From Sedimentibacter saalensis (GTDB lineage: Bacteria; Bacillota; Clostridia; Tissierellales; Sedimentibacteraceae): DNA of 57,405 bases. Below are positions 17,145 through 26,241 of the stretch, piece by piece. The translations under genes were made by a program, and so were the position numbers. The notes beneath the pieces were generated by a model. The model was not told the DNA's origin. It searched no databases and saw only the letters and a program-made list of their open reading frames with translations. Within the stretch, counting starts at the first letter, position 1, and each line of letters starts with the position of its first letter. The DNA lies in the NCBI RefSeq assembly GCF_007830175.1, contig NZ_VLKH01000015.1, positions 1-57,405 on the forward strand. Reading direction: 5' to 3'.

Positions 17145-18110
17145 ATGAAAAACTACATTATTAGGCGCATTATTCAGATGATTCCTGTTTTTATTGGAAT
17201 TTTATTCATATTGTTTTTCATACTTGAGCAAGCTCCAGGTACTCCGGTTTCAAACATGATGATTCCTAAAATGACACCTGAACAAAAAGCTGAATTGGCT
17301 CAAAAGCTGGGACTTGACGTTCCATGGTACGAAAGATTTGTTAACTGGATAGGAGAAGCCCTTCACGGGAATCTCGGCTATTCAATCAACCACAAAAAAC
17401 CCGTTGTGGATGTTATGAAAGATTATGTGGGACCTACACTGCTATTATCTCTTGTTTCCTTGGCCATTTCGGTAATCATAGGCATACCTGCCGGTGTAAT
17501 AAGTGCCACTAAACAATACAGCATCACCGACAACGTTCTCACCGTTGTGTCGTTCATAGGTATAAGCATCCCGTCCTTTTTCTTTGGACTTTTGCTCTTA
17601 AAAAATTTTGCTGTTGATATTCAGATTTTCCCTTTATTCGGGCTTAAGGACCCTCTTTTAATGTCAACAAACCCCGTTGATAAGGCATTGGATGTAGCAT
17701 GGCACCTTGTTTTGCCGAGCATTGTTCTTGGCCTTGGCTCTACGGCAAGCTTCATGCGCTACACCCGTTCAAGCATGCTTGAAGTAATAAAGCAGGATTA
17801 CATTAGGACGGCTCGTGCTAAAGGTCTTAAGGAAAAAACTGTAATATACAGACACGCCTTCAGAAATGCTGTCATTCCTATAATAACTCTTCTTGGCTTC
17901 TGGATACCTTCACTTTTGTCAGGAGCCGTTGTTACTGAATCAATTTTTGCTCTTCCGGGACTTGGTAAAATTTCTGTTGAAGCAACCATGACAAGAAATT
18001 ATCCGTTGATTCTTGGCATTAATGCAATGCTAGCAGTTTTGACACTTATGGGAACATTGGTGGCAGACATACTGTATGCAATTGCTGACCCAAGAATCAG
18101 ATACGATTAA
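17145..18110 (+). CDS. Oligopeptide ABC transporter permease (OppB/DppB type)
   Basis: 321 aa. N-terminal membrane segment IIQMIPVFIGILFILFFIL with the OppB-type flank, about six membrane segments in all, and the coupling-helix (EAA) region RTARAKGLKEKTVIYRHAFR at about 221-240. Forms the channel in the cytoplasmic membrane with the next gene product. RBS AGAGGTGG before the ATG; 12 bp before the next gene. Confidence 0.93.
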   Translation: MKNYIIRRIIQMIPVFIGILFILFFILEQAPGTPVSNMMIPKMTPEQKAELAQKLGLDVPWYERFVNWIGEALHGNLGYSINHKKPVVDVMKDYVGPTLLLSLVSLAISVIIGIPAGVISATKQYSITDNVLTVVSFIGISIPSFFFGLLLLKNFAVDIQIFPLFGLKDPLLMSTNPVDKALDVAWHLVLPSIVLGLGSTASFMRYTRSSMLEVIKQDYIRTARAKGLKEKTVIYRHAFRNAVIPIITLLGFWIPSLLSGAVVTESIFALPGLGKISVEATMTRNYPLILGINAMLAVLTLMGTLVADILYAIADPRIRYD

Positions 18111-18122
18111 GGGGGTGCTCAT

Positions 18123-19016
18123 ATGGTAAAAAGTGAAGTTCTTAAAAATACAAAAAGTTCACACAAAAACCTATCATATTGGGGAGAAGTTTTTTACAGA
18201 TTACGCAAGAACAAAATGGCAATGATAAGCTTGTACTTGCTTGTTATTATAATAGGTCTGTGTATAATTGTTCCTGAATTATCCCAGTATTCCATAGAAA
18301 CTACAGATATGCAAAACCGAGATCAGGCCCCCAGCTCTGAACACTGGCTTGGAACAGATAAAATCGGCAGGGATTTATTTGTCAGACTTTTTTATGCAGG
18401 AAGAATATCCTTAGGTCTTGCTTTGGCTGTAGTAACCCTTGAATGCGTTACAGGAGTTGTTTTAGGCAGTTTATCCGGCTTTTACGGCGGTTTTATAGAC
18501 ATAGTCATAATGCGCTTTGCAGACATATTTATGTCCTTTCCATTTATGATGTTTTGCATCACCATTGTGGCCGTATTTGGAAACAGTGTAACAAATCTTA
18601 TAATTGTTCTTGCGCTGCTTAGCTGGCCCAGCATTGCAAGAATTGTGAGGGGACAAATACTGACTCTCAGAGAAATGGAATACATGGAAGCATGCGAAGC
18701 ATTAGGCATAAGTGACTTCAGAAGAATATTTCGTCACCTGCTGCCAAATGTCCTGGCTTATGTAATAGTCTATGCAACTCTTGGGATGGCAAGTGTTATA
18801 TTGACTGAAACATCATTGAGTTTCTTAGGCCTTGGAGTTTCACCTCCTACACCCACATGGGGAAATATGATACAGGAAGCAAGAAACACTCTTATTATCC
18901 AGCAAAAATGGTGGTATTGGATACCTCCCGGAATATGTATTTTTATTTCTGTTATGTGCTTTAATATACTGGGCGACGGCATGCGTGATGCAATCGACCC
19001 TAAAATGAAGAGATGA
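18123..19016 (+). CDS. Oligopeptide ABC transporter permease (OppC/DppC type)
   Basis: 297 aa. OppC N-terminal cytoplasmic tail (about 1-25), then a membrane segment, then the DLFVRLFYAGRISLGLALAV core typical of OppC/DppC. EAA motif EYMEACEALGISDFRRIFRH at about 181-200 docks on the ATPases. Second half of the heterodimeric channel. RBS GGGGGTG 6 nt before ATG. Confidence 0.93.
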   Translation: MVKSEVLKNTKSSHKNLSYWGEVFYRLRKNKMAMISLYLLVIIIGLCIIVPELSQYSIETTDMQNRDQAPSSEHWLGTDKIGRDLFVRLFYAGRISLGLALAVVTLECVTGVVLGSLSGFYGGFIDIVIMRFADIFMSFPFMMFCITIVAVFGNSVTNLIIVLALLSWPSIARIVRGQILTLREMEYMEACEALGISDFRRIFRHLLPNVLAYVIVYATLGMASVILTETSLSFLGLGVSPPTPTWGNMIQEARNTLIIQQKWWYWIPPGICIFISVMCFNILGDGMRDAIDPKMKR

Positions 19017-19023
19017 GGTTATC

Positions 19024-20016
19024 ATGAGCAGAATATTATTGGATGTAAAAAACCTTAAAACTTATTTCTATTCAGACAGAGGTGTTGTTAAGGCTGCTGA
19101 TGATGTCAGCTTTTATGTAAATGAAGGAGAAACTTTAGGCATAGTAGGAGAATCAGGTTGCGGCAAAAGCATATCTTGTATGTCATTGGTCAGATTAGTT
19201 GAAACTCCCCCTGGAAAATATGAAGGAGGAGAAATATTATTCAACGGAGAAGACATGTTGAAAGTCTCTGATGAAAGAATCAGAGAAATAAGAGGAAATG
19301 ATATATCTTTCATATTCCAGGAACCCATGACTTCCTTAAACCCGATTTTTAAAATAGGAAGACAAATAAGCGAAACCATGATGCTTCACAGAGGCATGAC
19401 CAAGGATGAAGCTTACAAAGAAAGCATTAAAATGCTTGAGCTGGTGAAAATTCCAAACCCTGAGCGCGTAGTTGATGATTATCCGTTTGCCCTGTCAGGA
19501 GGCATGCGTCAGAGAGCAATGATTGCAATGGCCCTTGCATGTGAACCAAGACTGCTCATAGCCGATGAACCTACTACAGCACTGGATGTAACTATCCAAG
19601 CCCAAGTGCTTGACCTTATGAATGAACTTAAACAAAAAATAAATGCGTCTATAATTTTTATCACTCACGACCTTGGAGTAATAGCAGAAATGAGTGACCG
19701 CGTAATGGTTATGTATGCCGGTAAGGTTGTGGAGGTAGCAACTGTAGTAGACATATTCAAGGATCCCAAACATCCTTACACTATAGGTCTCATATGTTCC
19801 AAGCCGGATATGGCAACGTCAAGCACAAGACTTCATGTCATTCCGGGAAATGTTCCGGATCTCAGCAATTTGCCTGAAGGATGTCCTTTCAATCCAAGGT
19901 GTGAAAAGGCAATGGATATTTGCAGAAAATCTTTTCCAAAAGAGATTGTTCTTGAAGGAGAACACAGAATTGCATGCTGGCTTTACACCAATGAAGACAA
20001 GGAGGAAGTGCTATGA
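19024..20016 (+). CDS. Oligopeptide ABC transporter ATPase (OppD/DppD type)
   Basis: 330 aa. Walker A GESGCGKSI (about 42-50), Q-loop FIFQEPMTSLNP, signature LSGGMRQRAMIA, Walker B LLIADEPTTALDV, H-loop IFITHDLGV. The C-terminal oligopeptide/dipeptide extension has the Cys cluster CPFNPRCEKAMDIC plus a further Cys, which in this family binds an Fe-S cluster or zinc. Energises import together with OppF. Its stop overlaps the start of the next gene by 4 nt. Confidence 0.94.
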   Translation: MSRILLDVKNLKTYFYSDRGVVKAADDVSFYVNEGETLGIVGESGCGKSISCMSLVRLVETPPGKYEGGEILFNGEDMLKVSDERIREIRGNDISFIFQEPMTSLNPIFKIGRQISETMMLHRGMTKDEAYKESIKMLELVKIPNPERVVDDYPFALSGGMRQRAMIAMALACEPRLLIADEPTTALDVTIQAQVLDLMNELKQKINASIIFITHDLGVIAEMSDRVMVMYAGKVVEVATVVDIFKDPKHPYTIGLICSKPDMATSSTRLHVIPGNVPDLSNLPEGCPFNPRCEKAMDICRKSFPKEIVLEGEHRIACWLYTNEDKEEVL

Positions 20017-21020
20017 GCTCTTACAGCGAAAATGCGGTCGATAGTCTAGTAACCGTAAAAAATTTAAGAAAGTATTTCCCCATAAAAACTGGAATCATTA
20101 AGCGTTCAACAGGCAGCGTCAAGGCAGTGGACAATGTTTCATTTCAAATAAAAAAAGGGAAAGTCCTGGGTATAGTAGGTGAATCAGGCTGCGGCAAATC
20201 TACACTTGGCAGGACTATGCTGAGGCTTCTTGACCCCACAGATGGTTCTGTCGAATATGACGGAAAGAACATATATAAAATGCATAAAAGCGAAATCAAT
20301 CATATGCGCACAAAAATGCAGATTATTTTTCAGGATCCATACAGTTCATTGAATCCAAGGCTTCCCATTTATGAAATTGTAGGCGAAGCCATGCTGCAGC
20401 ACAACATTGTTAAATCAAAAAAAGAAATGAAAGAAAAAGCAATTGAAGTAATCATGAGATGCGGATTATTTCCAGAGCAGGCAGACCGTTATCCTCACCA
20501 GTTTTCAGGTGGTCAGCGTCAGCGTATTTGCATTGCAAGAGCCCTGGCAGTAAATCCTGAATTTATAGTATGTGATGAAGCTGTTTCAGCTCTTGATGTG
20601 TCCATTCAGTCTCAAATAATAAATTTATTAAAAGATGCCCAGGAAGATTTCGGGCTGACATATCTGTTCATTTCACATGACTTGTCAGTGGTAAAGTTTA
20701 TCAGTGACGAAGTTGCGGTCATGTACCTTGGCCAGATAGTGGAAAAAGGAAGCAAAAAAGAGATATTTACAAATCCTCTTCATCCTTATACAGAAGCATT
20801 GCTGTCAGCAGCGCCATCATTCGATCCGTCTGTAAGACAAAATAAGAAACGCATTATATTGGAAGGAGACATTCCTTCTCCGGCTAATCCTCCGTCAGGC
20901 TGCCGTTTTCACACCCGTTGTCCTTATGCGCATGAAATATGTAAGGAAAAGACACCTGAATACATGGAAATATACGATGGACATTTTTCAATGTGTCATA
21001 AAGTGAATGGAGTGTTTTAA
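20013..21020 (+). CDS. Oligopeptide ABC transporter ATPase (OppF/DppF type)
   Basis: 335 aa. Walker A GESGCGKSTLGR, Q-loop IIFQDPYSSLNPR, signature FSGGQRQRICIARAL, Walker B FIVCDEAVSALDV (Glu present; the usual DEP is DEA, which is normal for OppF), H-loop FISHDLSV. Cys motif CRFHTRCPYAHEIC near the C-terminus. Partner of the OppD-type subunit. GTG/ATG overlap with the previous gene shows tight coupling. Confidence 0.94.
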   Translation: MSSYSENAVDSLVTVKNLRKYFPIKTGIIKRSTGSVKAVDNVSFQIKKGKVLGIVGESGCGKSTLGRTMLRLLDPTDGSVEYDGKNIYKMHKSEINHMRTKMQIIFQDPYSSLNPRLPIYEIVGEAMLQHNIVKSKKEMKEKAIEVIMRCGLFPEQADRYPHQFSGGQRQRICIARALAVNPEFIVCDEAVSALDVSIQSQIINLLKDAQEDFGLTYLFISHDLSVVKFISDEVAVMYLGQIVEKGSKKEIFTNPLHPYTEALLSAAPSFDPSVRQNKKRIILEGDIPSPANPPSGCRFHTRCPYAHEICKEKTPEYMEIYDGHFSMCHKVNGVF

Positions 21021-21248
21021 ATGTTATTCTTAAAATCAAGAGTTGAAGAAGATTTGGAAAAAATAAGACTTGCTAACTTGCCTCATGAAAATCTAAATGA
21101 AAAATCAAATGAACAGGAAGAATTAAAACTGGAAAAAAATGATATTCCAGCTATTATACTGGCCGTGTTATCACTGATACTTCCTTACTTTGCGGCATTT
21201 GTTGCAATAATGGCATGTGTGGTGTTTCTGCTTGGATATTTTTATTAG
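21021..21248 (+). CDS. Small single-span membrane protein, unknown
   Basis: 75 aa. A charged, Asn/Glu/Lys-rich N-terminal half (1-42) is followed by a hydrophobic segment (about 44-73: PAIILAVLSLILPYFAAFVA then IMACVVFLLGYFY) that could cross the membrane once or twice. Its ATG follows the OppF stop codon directly (TAA-ATG), and a bidirectional terminator follows, so it belongs to the importer operon. I do not recognise a family. A modulator of the transporter is one possibility, based on position only. Confidence 0.6.
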   Translation: MLFLKSRVEEDLEKIRLANLPHENLNEKSNEQEELKLEKNDIPAIILAVLSLILPYFAAFVAIMACVVFLLGYFY

Positions 21249-21270
21249 TTAAACATTTTGAATAAAATTA

Positions 21271-21298
21271 AAACCGGGAATTGCTTCCCGGTTTTATT
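21271..21298. terminator. Bidirectional terminator between the importer operon and csp
   Basis: 12-bp perfect stem (21271-21282 with 21287-21298), loop TTGC, T-run on the plus strand and A-run on the other side, serving both convergent genes. Confidence 0.9.
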
Positions 21299-21306
21299 TG
21301 TGCTCG

Positions 21307-21507
21307 TTATATTCTAGTAACGTTAGCTGCTTGGTCGCCTCTGTTTCCTTGAGTAACGTCAAAGCTTACTTTTTGACCTTCTTCAAGAGTCTTGAATCCG
21401 TCTCCCTGGATAGCTGAGAAATGTACGAATACGTCATTTCCATCTTCCTTTGTGATAAATCCAAATCCTTTTTCTGAGTTAAACCATTTAACTGTACCCT
21501 TAGCCAT
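21307..21507 (-). CDS. Cold-shock domain protein
   Basis: 66 aa, a complete CSD. RNP1 KGFGFIT and RNP2 VFVHFSAI are intact, with the typical N-terminus [12 protein letters not shown]. Binds single-stranded RNA and DNA as a cytoplasmic RNA chaperone. RBS GGGAGG 5 nt before ATG. The leader is long for such a short gene (about 128 nt from the promoter at 21642-21670), as in cold-regulated csp genes whose 5' UTR controls translation. Confidence 0.96.
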   Translation of the reverse strand: MAKGTVKWFNSEKGFGFITKEDGNDVFVHFSAIQGDGFKTLEEGQKVSFDVTQGNRGDQAANVTRI

Positions 21508-21641
21508 GAGTACCTCCCTAAATAATATTATTTATATTCCATTGTATAAAAAAATTCACACATTTTTACATATTATATACAGTGACACATATAATATCTA
21601 AAAACATGTGAAATCTATAAATACATCTGTAATACTCTTAA

Positions 21642-21670
21642 AGAATACCATAGAAATTGAGATTTGTCAA
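21642..21670 (-). promoter_or_regulatory. Promoter of the cold-shock gene with long leader
   Basis: Minus strand TTGACA (21665-21670), 17-nt spacer, TATTCT (21642-21647). Transcript would start near 21635, leaving a ~128-nt A/T-rich 5' UTR. From 21671 to 21840 I see nothing else. Confidence 0.7.
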
Positions 21671-21890
21671 CATTATTTTAAATACGAAGCACAATTTTTT
21701 CACGTCATAAATCACTATTTTCCGACAAGAAGACATTATTGCAAACATTTCCGCCAATGTCTATAAATTTGCATAATTGAATAATAATAACATAAGTTGA
21801 CAACCTTCAAAGAATATACACTTGCAAAAGAACTATTTTTAAAAAAAGAAAAACACCATGGGCGCCTCCGACTGTTGACAAACCCCGACC

Positions 21891-21968
21891 TGTCATCCTG
21901 AACGATAGTGAAGGATCTCATCTTTATTGAAAACATGAGATTCTTCGGGCTACGCCCTCAGAATGACA
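21891..21968. repeat. Family A palindrome (miniature element), copy A1
   Basis: 78-bp imperfect inverted repeat: arm TGTCATCCTGAAC..GAAGGATCTCAT, 13-nt loop, arm ATGAGATTCTTC..CTCAGAATGACA. Sits behind the 88-aa gene and between two halves of an AGGCGCC palindrome (21860-21867 and 22003-22010). Confidence 0.85.
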
Positions 21969-22020
21969 ACGTCGAAAGCTACTCATCTGCCTGAGACGCA
22001 ATAGGCGCCTTATTTTATTG

Positions 22021-22287
22021 TTAATGTTCTTCCCAGTCCGTTTCATATTTGCAGAATTCATCAGCCAGCATTTCATCTGTATAATCAAGAATTATGTGCT
22101 TAACAATGCTGTCCATTGTACCCATTTCTTCATCATCCTCAAGATGTGATTCCATGAGAATGTCTTTAAATATACTGTATGCTCTGTTGTATGATATATT
22201 CATTTTTGTCAGTTCGTTAAGCATTTCAGGACTTATGGAATTTTTGAAATCCTCAAAACTCATTTCCTGAGCACACTTTTTATTCAT
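22021..22287 (-). CDS. Hypothetical 88-aa protein coupled to the ABC-F gene
   Basis: 88 aa, acidic, probably all-helical, two Cys (positions 5 and 80), no signal peptide or membrane segment. Its ATG overlaps the stop of the upstream ABC-F gene (TAATG), so it is translated by coupling. I do not recognise the family. The pairing suggests a job in translation or with the ABC-F protein, but that is inference from position. Confidence 0.7.
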   Translation of the reverse strand: MNKKCAQEMSFEDFKNSISPEMLNELTKMNISYNRAYSIFKDILMESHLEDDEEMGTMDSIVKHIILDYTDEMLADEFCKYETDWEEH

Positions 22288-23891
22288 TAACTCACCCTCT
22301 GTCTGTTTTCTTTTCTTTCCAAATACTCATCGTAGGTCATGGCCATATCAACCATTCCCTGTTCATTAAGTTCAATTATGCGGTTTGCAACAGTCTGAAT
22401 AAACTGGTGGTCGTGTGAAGAAAACAACACAATTTCTTTAAAATCCATCAAGCCGTTGTTAAGGGCTGTGATTGACTCAAGATCCAAGTGGTTTGTAGGC
22501 TGGTCAAGTACAAGTACGTTAGAACCTGACAGCATCATTCTTGAAAGCATGCATCGCACTCTTTCTCCTCCTGACAATACATTGGCAGGTTTTAAAGCAT
22601 CATCACCTGAAAACAGCATTCTGCCTAAGAATCCTCTCAAAAAGCTTTCAGACTGATCTTCAGAATATTGTCTCATCCAGTCAACAAGGTTTAAGTTCAC
22701 TCCATCGAAAAATTCGGAGTTGTCCTTGGGGAAGTATGATTTCGTAATTGTCTGTCCCCATTTGATTGTTCCTGTATCCGGCTCCATTTCACCTACAAGA
22801 ATTTTGAACAATGTGCTTTGTGCAAGCTCGTTTTCTCCAACGAATGCTATTTTGTCATCTCTGTTCACTCTGAATGAAATGTTCTTCAGTACATCAGTGC
22901 CGTCAATTGTTTTTGACAAACCTTCAACAGTAAGTATTTCATTTCCAACTTCTCTGTCCGGAGAAAACTTAACAAATGGATATCTCCTTGAAGAAGCAGG
23001 CATTTCTTCAATTTCCAGTTTTTCAAGAAGCTTTCTTCTTGATGTAGCTTGTTTTGATTTTGATTTGTTTGCAGAGAATCTCTGGATAAAATTCTGTAAA
23101 TCTTTAATCTTATCTTCTCTTTTTCTGTTCTGGTCTCTCATGAGCTGCTGCATAAGCTGGCTTGATTCATACCAGAAGTCGTAGTTTCCTACATACATGC
23201 TTATTTTCTTGTAATCAATATCCACAATGTGAGTGCACACTGTATTCAAAAAGTGTCTGTCGTGGGATACAACAATTACAAGACCTTCAAATTCCAGAAG
23301 GAAGTCTTCCAGCCAGTTGATGGATTCAATGTCCAAGTTGTTTGTAGGCTCATCAAGCAGTATGATTCCCGGTCTTCCGAATAATGCCTGAGCAAGCATT
23401 ACTTTAACCTTGTCACCGCCGTTTAAATCTCTCATGTACGAATAATGAAGATCTGAACCTACTCCAAGGCCCTGAAGAATCTGAGCAATTTCTGTCTCTG
23501 CTTCCCAGCCGTTCATTTCAGCAAATTCACCTTCAAGCTCTGAAGCTTTTACTCCATCTTCGTCAGTGAAATCTTCTTTTGCATATAGAGCATCTTTTTC
23601 CTTCATCACATCATATAATCTCTTGTTTCCCATCATAACTGTTTCCATTACGGAAAATTCATCATACATGAAGTGGTCCTGTTTCAGCACGGACATTCTT
23701 ACATTGTTTGGTATTGACAGTTCTCCTGATGTGTAGTCAATTTCTCCTGACAATATTTTCAGGAAAGTTGATTTTCCTGCACCATTGGCACCAATTACGC
23801 CATAGCAGTTTCCCGGCACAAATTTTAAATTTACGTCGTTGAAAAGTTTGCTTCCCCCAAATTGAAGGCTTAAATTTGTTACTGTTATCAT
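22287..23891 (-). CDS. ABC-F family ATPase (YkpA/YbiT-like) with degenerate second nucleotide site
   Basis: 534 aa, two ABC cassettes and no membrane segment. Cassette 1 is intact: Walker A GANGAGKST, signature NGGDK, Walker B ILLDEPTNNLDIESI, VSHDRHF. The linker (about 240-300) is the basic helical P-site tRNA-interaction motif with FSANKSKSKQATSRRKLLEK. Cassette 2 departs from consensus: Walker A is GENELAQST (Lys replaced by Gln) and Walker B is VLVLDQPTNHLDLESI (catalytic Glu replaced by Gln); its signature LSGGERVR is intact. ABC-F proteins bind the ribosomal E site and act in translation. YkpA/YbiT-type assignment is from overall resemblance; role in antibiotic resistance is not suggested. 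Confidence 0.9.
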   Translation of the reverse strand: MITVTNLSLQFGGSKLFNDVNLKFVPGNCYGVIGANGAGKSTFLKILSGEIDYTSGELSIPNNVRMSVLKQDHFMYDEFSVMETVMMGNKRLYDVMKEKDALYAKEDFTDEDGVKASELEGEFAEMNGWEAETEIAQILQGLGVGSDLHYSYMRDLNGGDKVKVMLAQALFGRPGIILLDEPTNNLDIESINWLEDFLLEFEGLVIVVSHDRHFLNTVCTHIVDIDYKKISMYVGNYDFWYESSQLMQQLMRDQNRKREDKIKDLQNFIQRFSANKSKSKQATSRRKLLEKLEIEEMPASSRRYPFVKFSPDREVGNEILTVEGLSKTIDGTDVLKNISFRVNRDDKIAFVGENELAQSTLFKILVGEMEPDTGTIKWGQTITKSYFPKDNSEFFDGVNLNLVDWMRQYSEDQSESFLRGFLGRMLFSGDDALKPANVLSGGERVRCMLSRMMLSGSNVLVLDQPTNHLDLESITALNNGLMDFKEIVLFSSHDHQFIQTVANRIIELNEQGMVDMAMTYDEYLERKENRQRVS

Positions 23892-23972
23892 TTAATCATC
23901 CTTATATATAATATTTTAAATTTTCTTTTTTAACCTAAAAAGAATATCATATTCAATGTAATAATGCAAGCT

Positions 23973-24009
23973 AAAAAGGAGCCTTCGAATTATTATTCTT
24001 CACGGCTCC
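23973..24009 (-). terminator. Terminator of ftsZ
   Basis: Minus strand GGAGCC (24004-24009) and GGCTCC (23978-23983) form the stem, with a weaker inner pairing, followed by TTTTT. Confidence 0.75.
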
Positions 24010-24016
24010 CATTATT

Positions 24017-25093
24017 TTAATTTTTCTTGTTTAGGAAATTTGGAATTGTGAAATCAAATGGATTGCTTTCCTTGCTTGGTTTTTCTTCCTTACCGGCCTT
24101 AGTGCTTTCAGATTTTGCTGTCTTAGTGTCTGCAGCGTTGTTTTCACCGAAACCTGTTGCAATAACAGTGATTTTAATAGTATCTCCAACTGATTCGTCA
24201 ATATTTGCTCCAAATATGATATTTGCTTCCGGGTCTGCAGCTTCTTCTATGAGTTTGGCCGCTTCATTCACTTCATGAATTCCCATGCTTGTGCCGCCTG
24301 TGATATTTAAGAGAACACCTCTTGCTCCGTTTATGCTTGTTTCAAGCAGAGGGCTTTGTATAGCCTGCTTAACAGCATTGAGAGCTCTGTTTTCTCCCGT
24401 TGCCTGACCGATTCCCATGTGTGCAAGACCCTGACCTGACATTATTGTTTCAACATCGGCAAAGTCAAGGTTCATGATTGCAGGGATTGCAATAAGATCT
24501 GAAATGCCTTGTATACCTTGTCTTAAAACATCGTCTGCCAATGTAAATGCTTCAAGCATTGTAGTTTTCTTGTCTGATATTTCCAGGAGTTTGTCGTTTG
24601 GTATAACCACAAGGGTATCAATATTTTCTTTTAATTTTCTAAGACCTGTTTCGGCATTTTTCATTCTGTTCTTGCCTTCGAACATGAAAGGTTTTGTAAC
24701 AACGGCAACTGTAAGTATTCCTTGTTCTTTTGCAACACCTGCAATGTACGGAGCTGCTCCTGTTCCGGTGCCGCCACCCATACCGGCAGTAATGAACACC
24801 ATATCTGCTCCTTCAACAAGTTCTGCTATGTCAGCCTTATTTTCTTCAGCTGCCTTTTCACCTATTTCAGGTTTTGAACCCGCACCAAGACCGTTTGTTA
24901 ATTTTTCGCCTATCTGAAATTTGATTTCAGCTTTTGATGAATATAATGCCTGCTTGTCCGTATTAACACTTATAAACGTAACACCTCTTACGCCAGCTTC
25001 AATCATTCTATTTACTGCATTATTGCCGCCGCCTCCGACGCCGATTACTTTAATATTTGCCAGTCTTTCTGATGGTTCTTCAAATTGAAACAT
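24017..25093 (-). CDS. ftsZ: Cell division protein FtsZ
   Basis: 358 aa, the normal length. Tubulin-like GTPase with the [11 protein letters not shown] loop, signature [10 protein letters not shown] at about 107-116, and [11 protein letters not shown] with the catalytic Asp (T7 loop). A short variable linker (about 315-345) leads to the conserved C-terminal peptide [10 protein letters not shown] that binds FtsA/SepF/EzrA-type partners. Polymerises into the Z ring. Last gene of the cluster; AGGAGG RBS; 95-bp gap before it contains TATAAT-like -10 boxes without a good -35, so an internal promoter is possible. ftsA, often directly upstream, is absent. Confidence 0.98.
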   Translation of the reverse strand: MFQFEEPSERLANIKVIGVGGGGNNAVNRMIEAGVRGVTFISVNTDKQALYSSKAEIKFQIGEKLTNGLGAGSKPEIGEKAAEENKADIAELVEGADMVFITAGMGGGTGTGAAPYIAGVAKEQGILTVAVVTKPFMFEGKNRMKNAETGLRKLKENIDTLVVIPNDKLLEISDKKTTMLEAFTLADDVLRQGIQGISDLIAIPAIMNLDFADVETIMSGQGLAHMGIGQATGENRALNAVKQAIQSPLLETSINGARGVLLNITGGTSMGIHEVNEAAKLIEEAADPEANIIFGANIDESVGDTIKITVIATGFGENNAADTKTAKSESTKAGKEEKPSKESNPFDFTIPNFLNKKN

Positions 25094-25188
25094 ATATTGA
25101 CCTCCTAAACGAGAGAAAATTTTTCTTATTCATTATAAAAAATATTATATCACATAATTATAAATTTTCATACACATTTTTAATTAGT

Positions 25189-25533
25189 TTACTTGTTTTT
25201 ATTATATTTTTCAAGCCAAAAATCTATCATAATTCTTAACTTTTTATAAATATTATTTCCAAATGCAAATACTGCTGCAAGGTACACAGGAAGCCCTAAC
25301 TGCTCACCCACATATGCTAAAAACAATCCAAATACAACGTCACTTGCTAAAAACGCACCGCTTTTTACAGGAGTTAATTCTCCATTTAAATTTTCTGACA
25401 ACATATTCATAATTGTGTTTAATATTGCCAACACAGCAATAGCTATATATACTGAATATTCAGGACTGTATATTAAATTTAAATTTAATCCTGCAACTAC
25501 TCCAAGCACCAGGCCTGCAACTACGTAAATCAT
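25189..25533 (-). CDS. sbp: Small basic membrane protein Sbp (DUF1290)
   Basis: 114 aa with three hydrophobic segments (about 2-20, 28-48, 60-92) and a basic C-terminal tail (KKLRIMIDFWLEKYNKNK). Matches the DUF1290/Sbp family always found beside ftsZ in Firmicutes. Function unknown; membrane location is predicted. Starts 12 bp after the DUF881 gene. Confidence 0.88.
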   Translation of the reverse strand: MIYVVAGLVLGVVAGLNLNLIYSPEYSVYIAIAVLAILNTIMNMLSENLNGELTPVKSGAFLASDVVFGLFLAYVGEQLGLPVYLAAVFAFGNNIYKKLRIMIDFWLEKYNKNK

Positions 25534-25545
25534 TATTTCAACCCC

Positions 25546-26241
25546 TTATTCTGCGCTCTGCGCAAATTTATTCTCGGAATTTATTCCGTAAAACTTTGGT
25601 ATTACAAGGTTGTAGCTCATAATGGCCGCAACTTCCATTCCGTATTTGTTTTTTAGGTCATATGCATATGTTCCTTCTTCAGTAACAACGTTGTACAATT
25701 TTTCCTGGTCCCCCACGGCTCTTATTACAAATGGAGCAGGCACTGCTTCTCCATTTATTTTAAGTACCGGTCCAGCACATACCACCTCTGAAATGTTTAC
25801 TATTCTTTTGCCGTTAACATCTATTGCTTCTGCTCCTGCACTTTTCAAATCATTGAGAAGCACTGTTATATCTACGTCATGTACTATTTTATCCATAATA
25901 TCAAGGTTCTCGTCATCACTTGTACTGTCTGAAACCCTGAGCATTATTCCCGGACCTCTTACATCAGTAAAACCATTGTAAAATTTCAATTCTTCAATCT
26001 GATGATTCATTTCTATCATAGATTCAAGAAAATTGTGGTCATCTAAATCCTTTGCCTGACTTTTTTCGTATAAAACTTCATCCTGGAGGTTTTTAACAAC
26101 TTCGCGCATATCTTTTACATTTTTTTCATAATTATTTAAGTTTTTAAGTGCATAAATTGTATTTTCATCAACACCTGCATCTGCTCCGTTTACAATTGCA
26201 GCAGACACAATAAAAACCAAAATAAAAATGATTAAGTTCAT
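25546..26241 (-). CDS. DUF881 membrane-anchored protein (YlxX-like)
   Basis: 231 aa from the ATG at 26241: an N-terminal membrane segment (about 2-17), a coiled-coil (about 30-78) and the DUF881 domain with FTDVRGPGIMLRVSDS, VLLNDLKSAGAEAIDVNGKR and VVCAGPVLKINGEAVPAPFV. Function unknown; family members sit in division clusters. The start is uncertain: the only good SD (GGGGGGAG) ends 6 nt before an in-frame ATA at 26256, which would give a start M-K-L-K-T-M-N-L with the expected positive charge before the membrane segment; the ATG has no SD. Confidence 0.85.
   Translation of the reverse strand: MNLIIFILVFIVSAAIVNGADAGVDENTIYALKNLNNYEKNVKDMREVVKNLQDEVLYEKSQAKDLDDHNFLESMIEMNHQIEELKFYNGFTDVRGPGIMLRVSDSTSDDENLDIMDKIVHDVDITVLLNDLKSAGAEAIDVNGKRIVNISEVVCAGPVLKINGEAVPAPFVIRAVGDQEKLYNVVTEEGTYAYDLKNKYGMEVAAIMSYNLVIPKFYGINSENKFAQSAE

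Noticed and set aside
24474..24917. 147-codon ORF antisense to ftsZ
   Set aside because: Lies wholly opposite the FtsZ GTPase domain, no SD, low-complexity Ser/Ala/Pro sequence.
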